The translations under genes were made by a program, and so were the position numbers. Positions 42,605 through 53,724 of a stretch of DNA of 64,000 bases are shown in pieces; position 1 is the first letter of the stretch, and every line of letters starts with the position of its first letter. The notes beneath the pieces were generated by a model. It saw nothing but the letters and a program-made list of their open reading frames with translations, had not been told where the DNA came from and did no database searches. Source of the stretch: Melioribacter roseus (GTDB lineage Bacteria; Bacteroidota; Ignavibacteria; Ignavibacteriales; Melioribacteraceae); NCBI GenBank assembly GCA_020722085.1, contig DYLN01000002.1, positions 1 through 64,000 of the forward strand. The letters run 5' to 3'.

Positions 42605-44260
42605 ATGAAAAAAATCGGTTCCGAGATTAAACCTACAGAAGTTTTTCTAAGGCGCGAAGATTATCAAAAAAACCTGTACAGGAAAATTACCGCAATAAAA
42701 GAAAAAATAACCCTAGGCGGGGGAAAAGAAGCAATAAAAAAGCAGCATGAAAAAGGTAAACTGACAGCCCGTGAGAGAATTGAAAAATTAATCGATCAGA
42801 AATCAAAATTCTTCGAGCTTAATTCACTTGCCGCTTTCGGAATGTATGAAGAATTCGGCGGCGCTCCTTCTTCCGGAACTATATACGGAATCGGAAAAAT
42901 TCATGGACGCGATTGCGTTATTGTTGCAAACGATGCAACTGTTAAAGCGGGTGCGTGGTTCCCGATTACCGCAAAGAAAAATCTGCGTGCGCAGGAAATT
43001 GCTATGGAAAACTGTCTTCCGATAATTTACTTGGTTGATAGTGCTGGCGTTTTCCTTCCGCTTCAGGAAGAAATTTTTCCCGACAAAGAGCATTTTGGAA
43101 GAATATTCCGCAACAATGCGGTTATGTCTGCAATGGGAATTCCGCAAATATCGGCAATAATGGGACCTTGCGTTGCTGGCGGTGCTTATCTGCCTATTAT
43201 GAGTGATGAAGCTTTAATTGTTGAAGGAGAAGGTTCGGTTTTTTTAGCAGGTGCACATCTTGTAAAAGCTGCCATCGGCGAAGAAATTGACAACGAAAAC
43301 CTTGGCGGTGCGAGAGTTCAATCTAATATTTCCGGTGTTACGGATTACATTGTAAAAAATGATGAAGAGTGCCTTTCACAAATTAGAAATATTGTCCAAA
43401 AATTTGGTGATACTCCAAAAGCCGGATTTAATCGTTTAGAACCTGTTATGCCTCTTTATCCTCCAAAAGAAATTTACGGAATACTTCCTGAAGATACTAT
43501 CAAGCCATACGACACTTACGAATTGCTTGCAAGAATAGTTGATAACTCGGAAATAGACGAATATAAGGCAGGCTACGGCAAGACTCTTATTACTGCTTAT
43601 GCAAGAATTGACGGCTGGGCGGTTGGAATCGTTGCAAATCAAAGAAACATTGTAAAAACAGAAACCGGCGAAATGCAAATTGGCGGAGTGATTTATTCTG
43701 ATAGTGCAGATAAGGCAGCAAGATTTATTATGAATTGCAATCAAAAAAAAATTCCTCTTGTGTTTCTTCAGGATGTTACAGGCTTTATGGTTGGCAGCAA
43801 AGCCGAGCATGGCGGAATAATTAAAGACGGTGCAAAAATGGTAAATGCAGTTGCTAATTCCGTCGTTCCTAAAATTACTATAATTGTCGGCAACAGTTTC
43901 GGAGCGGGCAATTATGCCATGTGCGGTAAGGCTTATGATCCACGGTTTATTTTCGCATACCCAAGCGCCAAAATTGCAGTAATGGGAGGTCAGCAGGCAA
44001 GCAGTGTATTACTCGATATTAAAATTAAACAGATGCAAAAAACTGGTAAAGAATTTTCCGAACAACAGAAAGAAAAATTACTTAAAGAAATTATTGATTC
44101 TTACGAAGAGAAGAGCAATCCAGTATATGCAGCAGCAAGATTATGGATTGACGAAATTATCTCTCCCGAACATACAAGAGAGTATATTTCAATGGCTATT
44201 AACTCTGCTAACAACAATTACAACATACCGAAATTTAACGTAGGTGTAATTCAAACTTGA
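42605..44260 (+). CDS. Acyl-CoA carboxylase carboxyltransferase (beta) subunit, methylcrotonyl/propionyl-CoA type
   Basis: KLTARERIEKLID; GPCVAGGAYLPIMSDEALIVEGEGSVFLAG; GNSFGAGNYAMCGKAYDPRF. Confidence 0.92.
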   Translation: MKKIGSEIKPTEVFLRREDYQKNLYRKITAIKEKITLGGGKEAIKKQHEKGKLTARERIEKLIDQKSKFFELNSLAAFGMYEEFGGAPSSGTIYGIGKIHGRDCVIVANDATVKAGAWFPITAKKNLRAQEIAMENCLPIIYLVDSAGVFLPLQEEIFPDKEHFGRIFRNNAVMSAMGIPQISAIMGPCVAGGAYLPIMSDEALIVEGEGSVFLAGAHLVKAAIGEEIDNENLGGARVQSNISGVTDYIVKNDEECLSQIRNIVQKFGDTPKAGFNRLEPVMPLYPPKEIYGILPEDTIKPYDTYELLARIVDNSEIDEYKAGYGKTLITAYARIDGWAVGIVANQRNIVKTETGEMQIGGVIYSDSADKAARFIMNCNQKKIPLVFLQDVTGFMVGSKAEHGGIIKDGAKMVNAVANSVVPKITIIVGNSFGAGNYAMCGKAYDPRFIFAYPSAKIAVMGGQQASSVLLDIKIKQMQKTGKEFSEQQKEKLLKEIIDSYEEKSNPVYAAARLWIDEIISPEHTREYISMAINSANNNYNIPKFNVGVIQT

Positions 44261-44955
44261 TTTCAAAATATGCGCTTCATTTCCCACGAAGGGGTGGGTT
44301 TTTATTGGTTGCTTTTATCTTTTCATTCTTTACATACTCGGTGTCTTTATTTTCTTGTGAGAAAAATAATACTTCATTTTTATCCGGTGTAGTTTACATA
44401 TCAAAATATATTTCATCGGAAGATTTTATAAGACTTAAAAAACATAAAAACGATCTAGAGCTTGTTGATACTCTTTATGCCAAGGCAGTAAAATATTATG
44501 AAGGCGATAAATCTGAGGCAATGTTATGTCTTACATTTTCACTGCTTCCTTTTAATACAATAACAATCGAATTGCCTGTACTAAATCTGCATGTAACTTT
44601 TCCGCTCCCTTCTGCAAATGAAAAAATATTTGTCAAAAAATTAAAAGAACAGCCGAAAGAAATTTTCTGTGATTCGCAGAAAAATGATTTTGGTGACAAG
44701 GATAAACTCTCCCATTTTTTCGCTAATGCCTTTTTAGCATACAACGTCAGCTTCTTCAATTTATCTAAATTTATGGGTATTTTTGTAGAAATTTTTGAGG
44801 CGACATTGAAAGTGCAGGGCAGTCTTGATCATAGAGATATTATTGCAAATAATTTAGGAGAGTTATTTGGTGTTTCAATAAAGCATAATCAGCATCTTAT
44901 GCCTTCAAAAGCACTTGCAATTTACTCACTTTTATATTTACGGGTTAATCCATGA
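44257..44955 (+). CDS. Hypothetical membrane-anchored protein
   Basis: N-terminal TM; DKLSHFFANAFLAYN...DHRDIIANNLGELFG; overlaps the downstream regulator by 4 nt. Confidence 0.6.
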   Translation: MISKYALHFPRRGGFLLVAFIFSFFTYSVSLFSCEKNNTSFLSGVVYISKYISSEDFIRLKKHKNDLELVDTLYAKAVKYYEGDKSEAMLCLTFSLLPFNTITIELPVLNLHVTFPLPSANEKIFVKKLKEQPKEIFCDSQKNDFGDKDKLSHFFANAFLAYNVSFFNLSKFMGIFVEIFEATLKVQGSLDHRDIIANNLGELFGVSIKHNQHLMPSKALAIYSLLYLRVNP

Positions 44956-46304
44956 AATCAATTTTATTAATCGATGATGAAAAAGAAATTTGTGAAAGCA
45001 TTAAAATGATTTTGGAGTATGAGAATTATTATGTCGATTACACAATCGATTCCGAAAAAGGGATTGAAAAACTAAAGTATAATTCGTATGATACATTGTT
45101 ACTCGACATTCAGATGCCCGGCAAAAACGGTTTTGAAATTTTGGATTGGATACGGCAGAATGAAATTGACATAAAAACAATCATTATCTCAGCTCACAAC
45201 AGTGTTGAAAATGCTGTTAAGGCTACTAAGCTTGGTGCATTCGATTTTCTCGAAAAACCAATTGACCGCGACAAACTTTTGATTTCCGTTAGGAATGCAA
45301 TCAATCAAAACGAGCTTCTTAAAGAAAATAAAAAACTCAAAAAAGATTTAGGTTTGAGTGACACTTTTATAGGCAAAAATGGAGCTATTATTAAAATTCT
45401 TGAAACCGTCTCACGCGTTGCTAAAACAGACTCAAGAGTTTTAATCACAGGTGAAAACGGAACAGGTAAAGAATTAATTGCCCGCGAAATCCACAGACAA
45501 AGCAGCAGAAATAATAAAGAATTCGTAGAAGTAAACTGTGCTGCAATTCCTAACGAGTTGATTGAATCCGAATTGTTTGGACATGAAAAAGGTGCTTTTA
45601 CCGGAGCTATTCGCCAGCGAATAGGAAAATTTGAACAGGCGAACGGCGGCATTTTGTTCCTCGATGAAATCGGCGATATGAGTCTTAATGCACAGGCAAA
45701 AGTGCTGCGCGCTATTGAAGAAGGAAAAATAGAAAGGGTCGGCGGAAATTCTAAAATTTCTGTCGATGTAAGAATTATTGCTGCAACCAATAAAGACCTC
45801 CCCCAAGCAATTAAAGAAGGACATTTTAGAGAAGATTTATATCATAGATTGAACGTAATTCCAATTAATATCCCTCCCCTTCGCGAACGCAAGGACGATA
45901 TTCCATTATTGGTAGAATATTTTACCAAACAAATTTGTGAGAAATATAATTTCCCGCTGAAAAAAATTACAGCGGAAGCAATTACTGCTTTACAAAATAT
46001 GCAATGGACGGGCAATGTAAGAGAGCTGAGAAATCTAATCGAACGAATAATTATTATGATTCCGAAAGACTCTATTACCGATGATGACATTTACAGTTTA
46101 GTTCCTAAATCCAGCTCCGAGTTTGACAATTTGTTGAACATATCCAATTCTTTTCAGGAGTTCAAAGAGAAAGCCGAGAAAATGTTTATCATTAAACAGT
46201 TGGAAGCAAATAATTGGAACATTAGTAAAACCGCCGAAGCTTTAGAAATTCAACGAAGCCACCTTTATGGGAAAATGAAAAAATACAACATTGTAAAGGA
46301 GTAA
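44952..46304 (+). CDS. NtrC-family sigma-54-dependent response regulator
   Basis: REC domain (LLLDIQMPGKNGFE), AAA+ GENGTGKELIAREIH with GAFTGA loop, C-terminal Fis-type HTH. Confidence 0.95.
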   Translation: MKSILLIDDEKEICESIKMILEYENYYVDYTIDSEKGIEKLKYNSYDTLLLDIQMPGKNGFEILDWIRQNEIDIKTIIISAHNSVENAVKATKLGAFDFLEKPIDRDKLLISVRNAINQNELLKENKKLKKDLGLSDTFIGKNGAIIKILETVSRVAKTDSRVLITGENGTGKELIAREIHRQSSRNNKEFVEVNCAAIPNELIESELFGHEKGAFTGAIRQRIGKFEQANGGILFLDEIGDMSLNAQAKVLRAIEEGKIERVGGNSKISVDVRIIAATNKDLPQAIKEGHFREDLYHRLNVIPINIPPLRERKDDIPLLVEYFTKQICEKYNFPLKKITAEAITALQNMQWTGNVRELRNLIERIIIMIPKDSITDDDIYSLVPKSSSEFDNLLNISNSFQEFKEKAEKMFIIKQLEANNWNISKTAEALEIQRSHLYGKMKKYNIVKE

Positions 46305-46307
46305 CCA

Positions 46308-46655
46308 ATGGGAAACACAATTTTCTCAAAGATAATTAATCGTGAAATACCGGCAGATATTGTTTACGAAACAGACTCAGTTTTGGCTTTTAGAGACATT
46401 AAACCACAAGCTCCAACTCACATCTTAATAATTCCCAAAATTGAAATACCTTCAGTAAGGGAACTTTCGGGTAAGGAGCATTCACAACTACTTGGAGATA
46501 TGATTGATGCTGCAAATGCAGTTGCTAAAAAAGAAAAAATAGATCAAGATGGTTTTAGACTTGTATTGAATTGCGGAGCAAATGCCGGACAAGAAGTTTA
46601 TCATCTTCATATACATCTGCTTGGTGGCAGAAAAATGAATTGGCCCCCGGGATGA
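46308..46655 (+). CDS. HIT-family (HinT-like) protein
   Basis: IFSKIINREIPADIVYE...YHLHIHLLGGRKM. Confidence 0.94.
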   Translation: MGNTIFSKIINREIPADIVYETDSVLAFRDIKPQAPTHILIIPKIEIPSVRELSGKEHSQLLGDMIDAANAVAKKEKIDQDGFRLVLNCGANAGQEVYHLHIHLLGGRKMNWPPG

Positions 46656-46680
46656 TTTTTTAAGGTACAAAGTAAAGAAA

Positions 46681-47973
46681 TCAGGTATTGGAAATATACT
46701 TTAATGCTTTATCTGAAATATCTTTTCTATAGTAAATCCCATCAAAGTATAATCTATTAAGGGCTTCATAACTCCTTTGTTTTGCAGCAATTAGATCATT
46801 TTTTTTGATTATAGATGTAACACCTAATACGCGACCTCCATTAGTAAAAATTTTACCATCTTTTTCTTTTGTCCCGGCGTAATAAATTATTACATCAGGT
46901 TCATGAATTGAATCTATTCCTTTAATTTCTTTACCTTTTTCATAATGATCTGGATAACCTTTGGAAGCAGCAACTACACAAACACTTGCTCCGCCGTTGT
47001 AAATAACAGAATTTTTGTCAAGCTTCCCTTTTGCTGCGCTATATAACAATTTAAGGAAATCACCATCGAGCAAAGGTAAAACAGCCTGTGTTTCAGGATC
47101 ACCGAAGCGGCAGTTAAACTCAACTACTTTAGGTTCATCTTCTATCAACATTAATCCACAATAAAGACAGCCGGAAAACTCGCTACCTTTCATTCGCATT
47201 GCTTTTAATGTTGGTTCTATAATTCCTTTTTTTATCTTTTCAAGAACTTTATCATTAACAATTGGTGCCGGAGCATAAGCACCCATACCCCCTGTATTTT
47301 TACCGACATCACCCTCCCCTATTCTTTTATGATCCTGGGCAGGCGGAAGTACAAAATAATCCGAGCCATCAGTAATTGCAAAAACTGAAGCTTCTTGGCC
47401 TTCCATAAATTCTTCAATAACAATTTTGCTCCCGGCTTTGCCAAAAATTGATTTTTCAAAATAATCTTGAACCGAATTTTGCGCTTCGGGAAATGAATTA
47501 ACAATAACAACACCCTTACCGGCAGCTATTCCGTCAGCTTTCAAAACTATAGGATATTTCGAACTTCTCAGATAACTTAAAACATGTTCTTTTTCATCTT
47601 TTTGGAAAATTTTAAAAGCTGCGGTCGGTATATTATTCTCGTACATCAATTGTTTCGCAAAAGATTTTTCTCCTTCTAATCTTGCTGCTTCTTTTGAGGG
47701 ACCGAAAACTGCAATGCCTTCTTTTCGTAATTTATCGGCTAAACCATTAACGAGCGGTTGTTCGGGACCAATTACAACAAGATCAATAGAGTTGTTTTTA
47801 CAGAATCTGATCACTTCCGTAAAATCATTTATATTTATTTCTACATTTTGTCCCAAACTTTTTGTGCCCGGATTACCGGGAAGTATAAAAAGCTGTGATA
47901 AAGAAGGACTTTCGGAAATTTTTAATGCAAGAGCATGTTCACGTCCACCCGACCCTAAAACTGCTACTTTCAA
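46681..47973 (-). CDS. purD: Phosphoribosylamine-glycine ligase
   Basis: VAVLGSGGREHALA; LKADGIAAGKGVVI; EFNCRFGDPETQAVLP. Confidence 0.96.
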   Translation of the reverse strand: MKVAVLGSGGREHALALKISESPSLSQLFILPGNPGTKSLGQNVEININDFTEVIRFCKNNSIDLVVIGPEQPLVNGLADKLRKEGIAVFGPSKEAARLEGEKSFAKQLMYENNIPTAAFKIFQKDEKEHVLSYLRSSKYPIVLKADGIAAGKGVVIVNSFPEAQNSVQDYFEKSIFGKAGSKIVIEEFMEGQEASVFAITDGSDYFVLPPAQDHKRIGEGDVGKNTGGMGAYAPAPIVNDKVLEKIKKGIIEPTLKAMRMKGSEFSGCLYCGLMLIEDEPKVVEFNCRFGDPETQAVLPLLDGDFLKLLYSAAKGKLDKNSVIYNGGASVCVVAASKGYPDHYEKGKEIKGIDSIHEPDVIIYYAGTKEKDGKIFTNGGRVLGVTSIIKKNDLIAAKQRSYEALNRLYFDGIYYRKDISDKALKYISNT

Positions 47974-49256
47974 ACCTCCTCCCTCAAAAAAAATTGAAAT
48001 TGTTTAGTTAGCATCTCCGTCAAATTTCTGCGATTATGTTTTTCAATAAAATCTTCGTTTGGTTTTGGCAGATTATTTTGTTTGTAAAGCCAGTAAATTT
48101 GCATAAGTTTATTTTTTATATCGTTGATATCATCCGGTTCAGTTATAAATGAAGCACCATATTCTACCAATGCAGATTTAGCAGCACCTTCTGGTATACA
48201 TGCCAGTATGGGCTTTCTTGCCCCGAAGTACTCAAATAACTTGCCTGTAGAAATCGTATCGGCATTCTTCATATTTCCTATCATCATCCAAAGAATATCA
48301 GTTGATTTGATTTTCTTTATTGCCTCTGCATGATCTATATAACCGCAGTCAATAACAGAGTCTGTTAAACCTAATTCCTTTATTAATTTTTTATTTTCTT
48401 TTCTCAAATGCCCTACGAATTCGAGCTGGATATCGGCAGCCAACTCGGGATTTTCAATGGATAATTTCTTAAAAGCTTTTAAAAAATATGCTGGCGTTAT
48501 TTTCTCATAGAATATACCAGAATAAGTTAATTTCATTTTATTGTTATCCTTCGGCAGTATCTCCGCATTGTCAAAATCCTCCTTATCGAATCCATGTGGC
48601 AATATTACAATATCATCATAAGATAAGAATTTATAGTTCATCAATAATTTTTCTTTAATTTTTCTGTTGACAGCAATAATTCTATCTGCGTTCTTAAGAG
48701 AGAAATATTCAAGTTTTTTATGCTTCCATTTGTGATAAAGTGTCGGGTAACATGCAAATTGATTGCCATACCAGAGATCTCTATAATCGACAAATAATGG
48801 TATGTCAAATTCCTTCTTTAATTTTGCTGCATAATAAAAAGTCGAGAAAGGTGGTATGCTGACATACAATGCATCAAATTTTTCTTCCTTAAGTTTGGTT
48901 TGTACCAGCTTATATGCTTTTTTAGACCACGATTTTTTATTGTCAGGTATGAAAACTGTTTTACTTACAACAGTAAGAATTTTACGTAGAAATTCTCTCG
49001 GCATACTTACAGTTTGATACCTTTTCCCCAAAATAGAATTTACATCAAATGCTTCAGTTCTTAAAATTTCTATGCCGATTTTCTCTGCCTCATTTAACAA
49101 TGAAACATCATGGGCAAAATATGCTGTCTTGCCGGTTGTAACTACTGTTGGCTGCCAATTAAATTCAGGCATATACTTAACAAACTTTAATGTTCGCTGC
49201 ACACCGCTTAAACCCATAGGCGGGAAATAATATGCAAGCACAAGAACCTTATACAT
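47970..49256 (-). CDS. Glycosyltransferase (GT4-like)
   Basis: AYYFPPMGLSGVQRTLKFVKYMPEFNW; LTYSGIFYEK; TGKLFEYFGARKPILA. Confidence 0.85.
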   Translation of the reverse strand: MYKVLVLAYYFPPMGLSGVQRTLKFVKYMPEFNWQPTVVTTGKTAYFAHDVSLLNEAEKIGIEILRTEAFDVNSILGKRYQTVSMPREFLRKILTVVSKTVFIPDNKKSWSKKAYKLVQTKLKEEKFDALYVSIPPFSTFYYAAKLKKEFDIPLFVDYRDLWYGNQFACYPTLYHKWKHKKLEYFSLKNADRIIAVNRKIKEKLLMNYKFLSYDDIVILPHGFDKEDFDNAEILPKDNNKMKLTYSGIFYEKITPAYFLKAFKKLSIENPELAADIQLEFVGHLRKENKKLIKELGLTDSVIDCGYIDHAEAIKKIKSTDILWMMIGNMKNADTISTGKLFEYFGARKPILACIPEGAAKSALVEYGASFITEPDDINDIKNKLMQIYWLYKQNNLPKPNEDFIEKHNRRNLTEMLTKQFQFFLREEV

Positions 49257-49268
49257 AAGAATTATGGA

Positions 49269-50753
49269 TTATATTTTTTTCTGGAACTGATAGTTAGGAG
49301 CTTCTTCAGTAATAATAACATCATGGGGATGGCTTTCGCGTAATCCTGCATTCGTTATTTTTACAAATTTTGTTTTTGTTTTCATCTCCTTAATATTTTT
49401 CACGCCGCAGTAACCCATTGCTGCCCTTAAGCCGCCTACAAATTGATAGATAGTTTCCGAAAGCGGTCCCTTATAAGGGACCCTGCCTTCAACACCTTCG
49501 GGGACTAATTTTTTAATATCTTCCTCCATATCCTGGAAATATCTATCACTGCTTCCTTTCTTCATAGCGCCTATTGAGCCCATGCCGCGGTAAATCTTAA
49601 AACTTCTGCCCTCATACAAAACTTTTTCACCTGGTGTTTCTTCTACGCCGGCAAGCATACCTCCCATCATTACAGTATCGGCTCCAGCGGCAATAGCTTT
49701 CGGCACATCACCGGTCTGTTTAATTCCACCGTCTGCAATTATGGGAATACCTCTCCCTTTTAATGCCTGTGCAACTTTGAGTACGGCAGTAATTTGTGGA
49801 ACTCCTACACCAGCAATAACTCTTGTAGTACAAATCGAGCCAGAACCGATGCCGACTTTAACTGCATCAACTCCAATTCTAGCCAACTCAAGTGCAGCTT
49901 CTTCGGTTACAATATTGCCAGCAATCAATTGTAAAGATTTATACTTCTTTCTAATTTCACTAATAGTTTTTAATACACCTTGAGAATGACCATGAGCCGT
50001 ATCAACAACAATCACATCCACATTAGCTTTAATTAAAGCATCTACTCTATCCATAGTGTCTTTTGAGACTCCCACAGCCGCTCCTACCCTCAATCTGCCC
50101 AAATTATCTTTACTTGCGAAAGGGAATTTCTTTTTCTTAGAGATATCTTTATATGTTATCAATCCCTTAATAATTCCTTTTTTATCTACCACAGGTAATT
50201 TCTCAATCCTATAGCGATGAAGTATTTTCTCTGCATCCTGTAATGTTGTTCCGACAGGAGCCGTAATTAAATTTTCTTTTGTCATTAATTGAGAAACCAA
50301 AAGTTTTCTATTAGGCTCAAAACGTAGATCTCTATTTGTAAGAATGCCAATAAGTTTTCCTTTTTCATCGACCACAGGAATACCGGAGATATGATATTTA
50401 GACATAAGCTCTTCGGCTTCTTTGATTGTTTTATCGGGGGTAAGGGTAATAGGATTGTGAATCATTCCACTTTCTGATCTTTTTACTTTATCAACCTCTT
50501 CTGCCTGTCTTGTTATGGACATATTTTTATGAATTATTCCAATACCACCCTGAGCAGCCATTGCTATTGCCATTTCGGATTCAGTAACAGTATCCATCGC
50601 AGCGGATAAAAATGGAATGTTCAACTTAATCTCCGGCGTTAAGAAAGATGAAACATCAACCTCCCTCGGAAGAACGGCTGATTTAGAAGGAAGCAAAAGT
50701 ATATCATCAAATGTTAAGCCCTCGAATTCGATTTTACTTAATTTCATTATCAC
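49269..50753 (-). CDS. guaB: IMP dehydrogenase
   Basis: [12 protein letters not shown]; two CBS domains; [28 protein letters not shown]. Confidence 0.96.
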   Translation of the reverse strand: MIMKLSKIEFEGLTFDDILLLPSKSAVLPREVDVSSFLTPEIKLNIPFLSAAMDTVTESEMAIAMAAQGGIGIIHKNMSITRQAEEVDKVKRSESGMIHNPITLTPDKTIKEAEELMSKYHISGIPVVDEKGKLIGILTNRDLRFEPNRKLLVSQLMTKENLITAPVGTTLQDAEKILHRYRIEKLPVVDKKGIIKGLITYKDISKKKKFPFASKDNLGRLRVGAAVGVSKDTMDRVDALIKANVDVIVVDTAHGHSQGVLKTISEIRKKYKSLQLIAGNIVTEEAALELARIGVDAVKVGIGSGSICTTRVIAGVGVPQITAVLKVAQALKGRGIPIIADGGIKQTGDVPKAIAAGADTVMMGGMLAGVEETPGEKVLYEGRSFKIYRGMGSIGAMKKGSSDRYFQDMEEDIKKLVPEGVEGRVPYKGPLSETIYQFVGGLRAAMGYCGVKNIKEMKTKTKFVKITNAGLRESHPHDVIITEEAPNYQFQKKI

Positions 50754-50766
50754 CTCTTATAATTAC

Positions 50767-50789
50767 AAAAAAGACCACACAAAGTGGTC
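50767..50789 (-). terminator. Intrinsic terminator 3' of the acyl-CoA dehydrogenase
   Basis: Minus strand GACCAC-TTTGT-GTGGTC-TTTTTT: perfect 6-bp stem, 5-nt loop, six T. Confidence 0.85.
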
Positions 50790-50796
50790 TCTCTTT

Positions 50797-51966
50797 TTAA
50801 TCAAAAGCCGGATAGCCGGTAATATCTTCTCCAATAATTAACGTGTGCATTTCGTGGGTGCCCTCGTACGTTTTGACAGATTCAAGATTTGCCGAATGCC
50901 GCATCACAGGATATTCGTCCAGGATCCCGTTAGCACCTAAAATTTCTCTTGAAATTCTTGCAATCTCAAGTGCTTTTTCACAATTATTCCTTTTTGCCAT
51001 TGAAATCTGAGTATGTTTTACAGTGCCTTTATCTTTTAATCTCCCTATTTGAATATTAAGCAATTGGGCTTTTGTAATTTCGGTAAGCATATAAACTAAT
51101 TTTTCCTGAGTAATTTGATAAGCTGCAATCGGTTTACTGAACTGAATTCTGGACTTTGCATAATTTAGTGCGGTATCGTAGCAAGCCATCATCGAACCGA
51201 CAACTCCCCATGCTATTCCGTATCTTGCCTGGTTTAAACACATTAATGGTGATTTTAACCCGTCGCTGCCGGGAAGTAAATTTTTGTCGGGTACAAATAC
51301 ATCCTGAAATATTAACTCAGAAGTAATAGACGCCCGCAGTGAATGTTTCCCTTTCATTTCCGGAGCCGAAAAACCGTCCATTCCTTTTTCAACTAAAAAT
51401 CCTCTTATTATTCCGTTCAGCTTAGCCCAAACTATTGCAACATCTGCAATTGTACCGTTGGTTATCCACATCTTTGCACCGTTCAAAACATAACCGCCTT
51501 TAACTTTTTCAGCATGAGTCACCATTCCAGCCGGATTGGAACCATAATCCGGTTCAGTCAAACCAAAGCAGCCTATTTTTTCTCCCTTTGCAAGTTTCGG
51601 CAGCCAGTATTTTTTTTGTTCTTCATTTCCGAAAGTAAAAATAGGATACATAACAAGTGCACTTTGAACGGATACAAAACTTCTAACTCCGCTGTCTCCT
51701 CTTTCCAATTCCTGCATAACCAAACCGTAGGCAACATTATTCATTTCAGCACATCCGTATTCGGCGGGTAAATTACTTCCGAATAAACCCATCTCAGCCA
51801 TTTGGGGGATGATCTGCATCGGGAAAGTATCTTCGCGGTAATGTTTTTCAATTACAGGTATTACTTCAGAGTCGATGAATTCGCGCACGGTGTTTCTCAC
51901 CAGAATTTCATCTTCACTAAATAAAGAATCTATTTCTAAGTAATCTACGCCCGTGAATTTATTCAT
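50797..51966 (-). CDS. Acyl-CoA dehydrogenase (glutaryl-CoA dehydrogenase-like)
   Basis: GCFGLTEPDYGSNPAGMVTHAEKV; WITNGTIADVAIVWAKL; YEGTHEMHTLIIGEDITG. Confidence 0.9.
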   Translation of the reverse strand: MNKFTGVDYLEIDSLFSEDEILVRNTVREFIDSEVIPVIEKHYREDTFPMQIIPQMAEMGLFGSNLPAEYGCAEMNNVAYGLVMQELERGDSGVRSFVSVQSALVMYPIFTFGNEEQKKYWLPKLAKGEKIGCFGLTEPDYGSNPAGMVTHAEKVKGGYVLNGAKMWITNGTIADVAIVWAKLNGIIRGFLVEKGMDGFSAPEMKGKHSLRASITSELIFQDVFVPDKNLLPGSDGLKSPLMCLNQARYGIAWGVVGSMMACYDTALNYAKSRIQFSKPIAAYQITQEKLVYMLTEITKAQLLNIQIGRLKDKGTVKHTQISMAKRNNCEKALEIARISREILGANGILDEYPVMRHSANLESVKTYEGTHEMHTLIIGEDITGYPAFD

Positions 51967-52015
51967 GAGAATTTTTAATTATTCTGACAAAAATAAGGAA
52001 AATAGGTTTATCTAA

Positions 52016-52651
52016 TCAATTTTCTTCTATTTCTAAATTCATCTGCCGAAATACTTCTCTAATAGTATCTGAGTCAAACCCTTTATTCTGAAGGTAAGAG
52101 AAAACTTTTTGTTTTATTTTATTTTTTTCTTTAGATGCTTTTTTAAGATAATTAATTTTTTTAGCCGCCAAAAAAACTGCATTATTAAGCATTAGTGCAG
52201 GGTCTCTGTTTTTGTTGATTACTTCATCGATAATTTTTTTATTTATCCCTTTTTTAAATAAATCTGCTCTAAGTCTGTTTTCACCGAGATTTTTCTTAGT
52301 CATTTCCTCCTTGTAAAAATTTTCTGCAAACAGGCTATCGTTTATATATTCTTTTTCTATCAATTCATTGATGACGTCTTCAATCAGTTTTTTATCGTAT
52401 CTTTTTTGAAGCAATTTTCTTTTTAATTCTAATGCCGAATGATTCCTTCTTGCAAGCAGCTTGAAAATACTCTCTTTAATCTTCAGTTTTATACTTTCTT
52501 CCTGAAGTTCTTTTAATTTAGCATCCGTTAAAACATCATTTTTTCTGAGACCATTTTTAACCGCTGTTTCGTAGCCAACCGTAATACTGTCCGAATTATC
52601 CAAAAATATGACGACATTATTTCCTTTTTTCTGTAAGGATTTAATTATCAT
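52016..52651 (-). CDS. recX: Regulatory protein RecX
   Basis: RecX-like three-helix repeats (LLARRNHSALELKRKLLQKRYDKKLIEDVINELIEKEYINDSLFAENF); directly downstream of recA. Confidence 0.88.
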   Translation of the reverse strand: MIIKSLQKKGNNVVIFLDNSDSITVGYETAVKNGLRKNDVLTDAKLKELQEESIKLKIKESIFKLLARRNHSALELKRKLLQKRYDKKLIEDVINELIEKEYINDSLFAENFYKEEMTKKNLGENRLRADLFKKGINKKIIDEVINKNRDPALMLNNAVFLAAKKINYLKKASKEKNKIKQKVFSYLQNKGFDSDTIREVFRQMNLEIEEN

Positions 52652-53710
52652 TTATTTCTTTCTTGCTTTTGTGTCCGATTCTTTTTCCGGCTGCTTTTCT
52701 TGCTTTAAGTCGGTTTTGATCATGCCAAGAGAAGTTTTTACCTCAGTATCTAGCTTTGCAAAAAAGTCTTTGTCTTCGATTAACCTTTGTCTGAACTGCT
52801 CTCTGCCCTGATAACGGTCCTCATTGTATGTAAACCACGCACCGCTTTTCTTAATAATGTTTAATTCGGTTGCAAGGTCAATTAAATCCCCGGATTTGCT
52901 TATTCCTTCGTTATAAAGAATATCAAACTCTACTTCTTTGAAAGGGGGCGCAACCTTGCTTTTTACAACTTTTACTTTAGTTCTATTGCCAACCACATTT
53001 TGTCCGTCTTTTATAGCGGCAATTCTACGGATATCCAGTCTTACGCTGGCATAAAATTTCAAAGCATTGCCGCCGGTTGTTGTTTCTGGGTTGCCGAACA
53101 TTACTCCAATTTTACTTCTTAACTGGTTGGTAAAAATAACACAAGTTTTAGATTTACTTATTGCACCGGTAATTTTTCGCAGAGCCTGAGACATTAATCT
53201 TGCCTGCATAGCCATTTGCGGGTCGCCCATATCACCTTCAATTTCTGCTCTCGGTACGAGCGCAGCTACTGAATCAACAACAATTACATCAAGAGCATTG
53301 CTGCGGATTAATGTATCAACAATTTCGAGTGCCTGTTCCCCGAAATCAGGCTGGGAAAGAAGGAGATTATTTGTATCAACATGCAGACGTTTGGCATAAT
53401 TAATATCAAGTGCATGTTCAGCGTCAATAAATGCTGCTAAGCCGCCGTTCTTTTGAGCTTCGGCAATGATATGAAGACACAATGTAGTTTTGCCAGAGGA
53501 TTCGGGTCCATAAATTTCGACTATCCTCCCTCGCGGAACTCCACCGATTCCCAAAGCATAATCCAATGAAATTGAACCCGTGGAAATTGCTTCTACTTCA
53601 TTTATCACCCCATCACCCAATTTCATTATTGTACCTTTGCCATAGGTCTTTTCAAGACTGGAAATCGTGTCTTCAAGAATTTTCATTTTTGCATCTTTCT
53701 CGCTTGACAT
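52652..53710 (-). CDS. recA: Recombinase A
   Basis: [58 protein letters not shown]. Confidence 0.98.
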   Translation of the reverse strand: MSSEKDAKMKILEDTISSLEKTYGKGTIMKLGDGVINEVEAISTGSISLDYALGIGGVPRGRIVEIYGPESSGKTTLCLHIIAEAQKNGGLAAFIDAEHALDINYAKRLHVDTNNLLLSQPDFGEQALEIVDTLIRSNALDVIVVDSVAALVPRAEIEGDMGDPQMAMQARLMSQALRKITGAISKSKTCVIFTNQLRSKIGVMFGNPETTTGGNALKFYASVRLDIRRIAAIKDGQNVVGNRTKVKVVKSKVAPPFKEVEFDILYNEGISKSGDLIDLATELNIIKKSGAWFTYNEDRYQGREQFRQRLIEDKDFFAKLDTEVKTSLGMIKTDLKQEKQPEKESDTKARKK

Positions 53711-53724
53711 CTATCCTCCAATTT

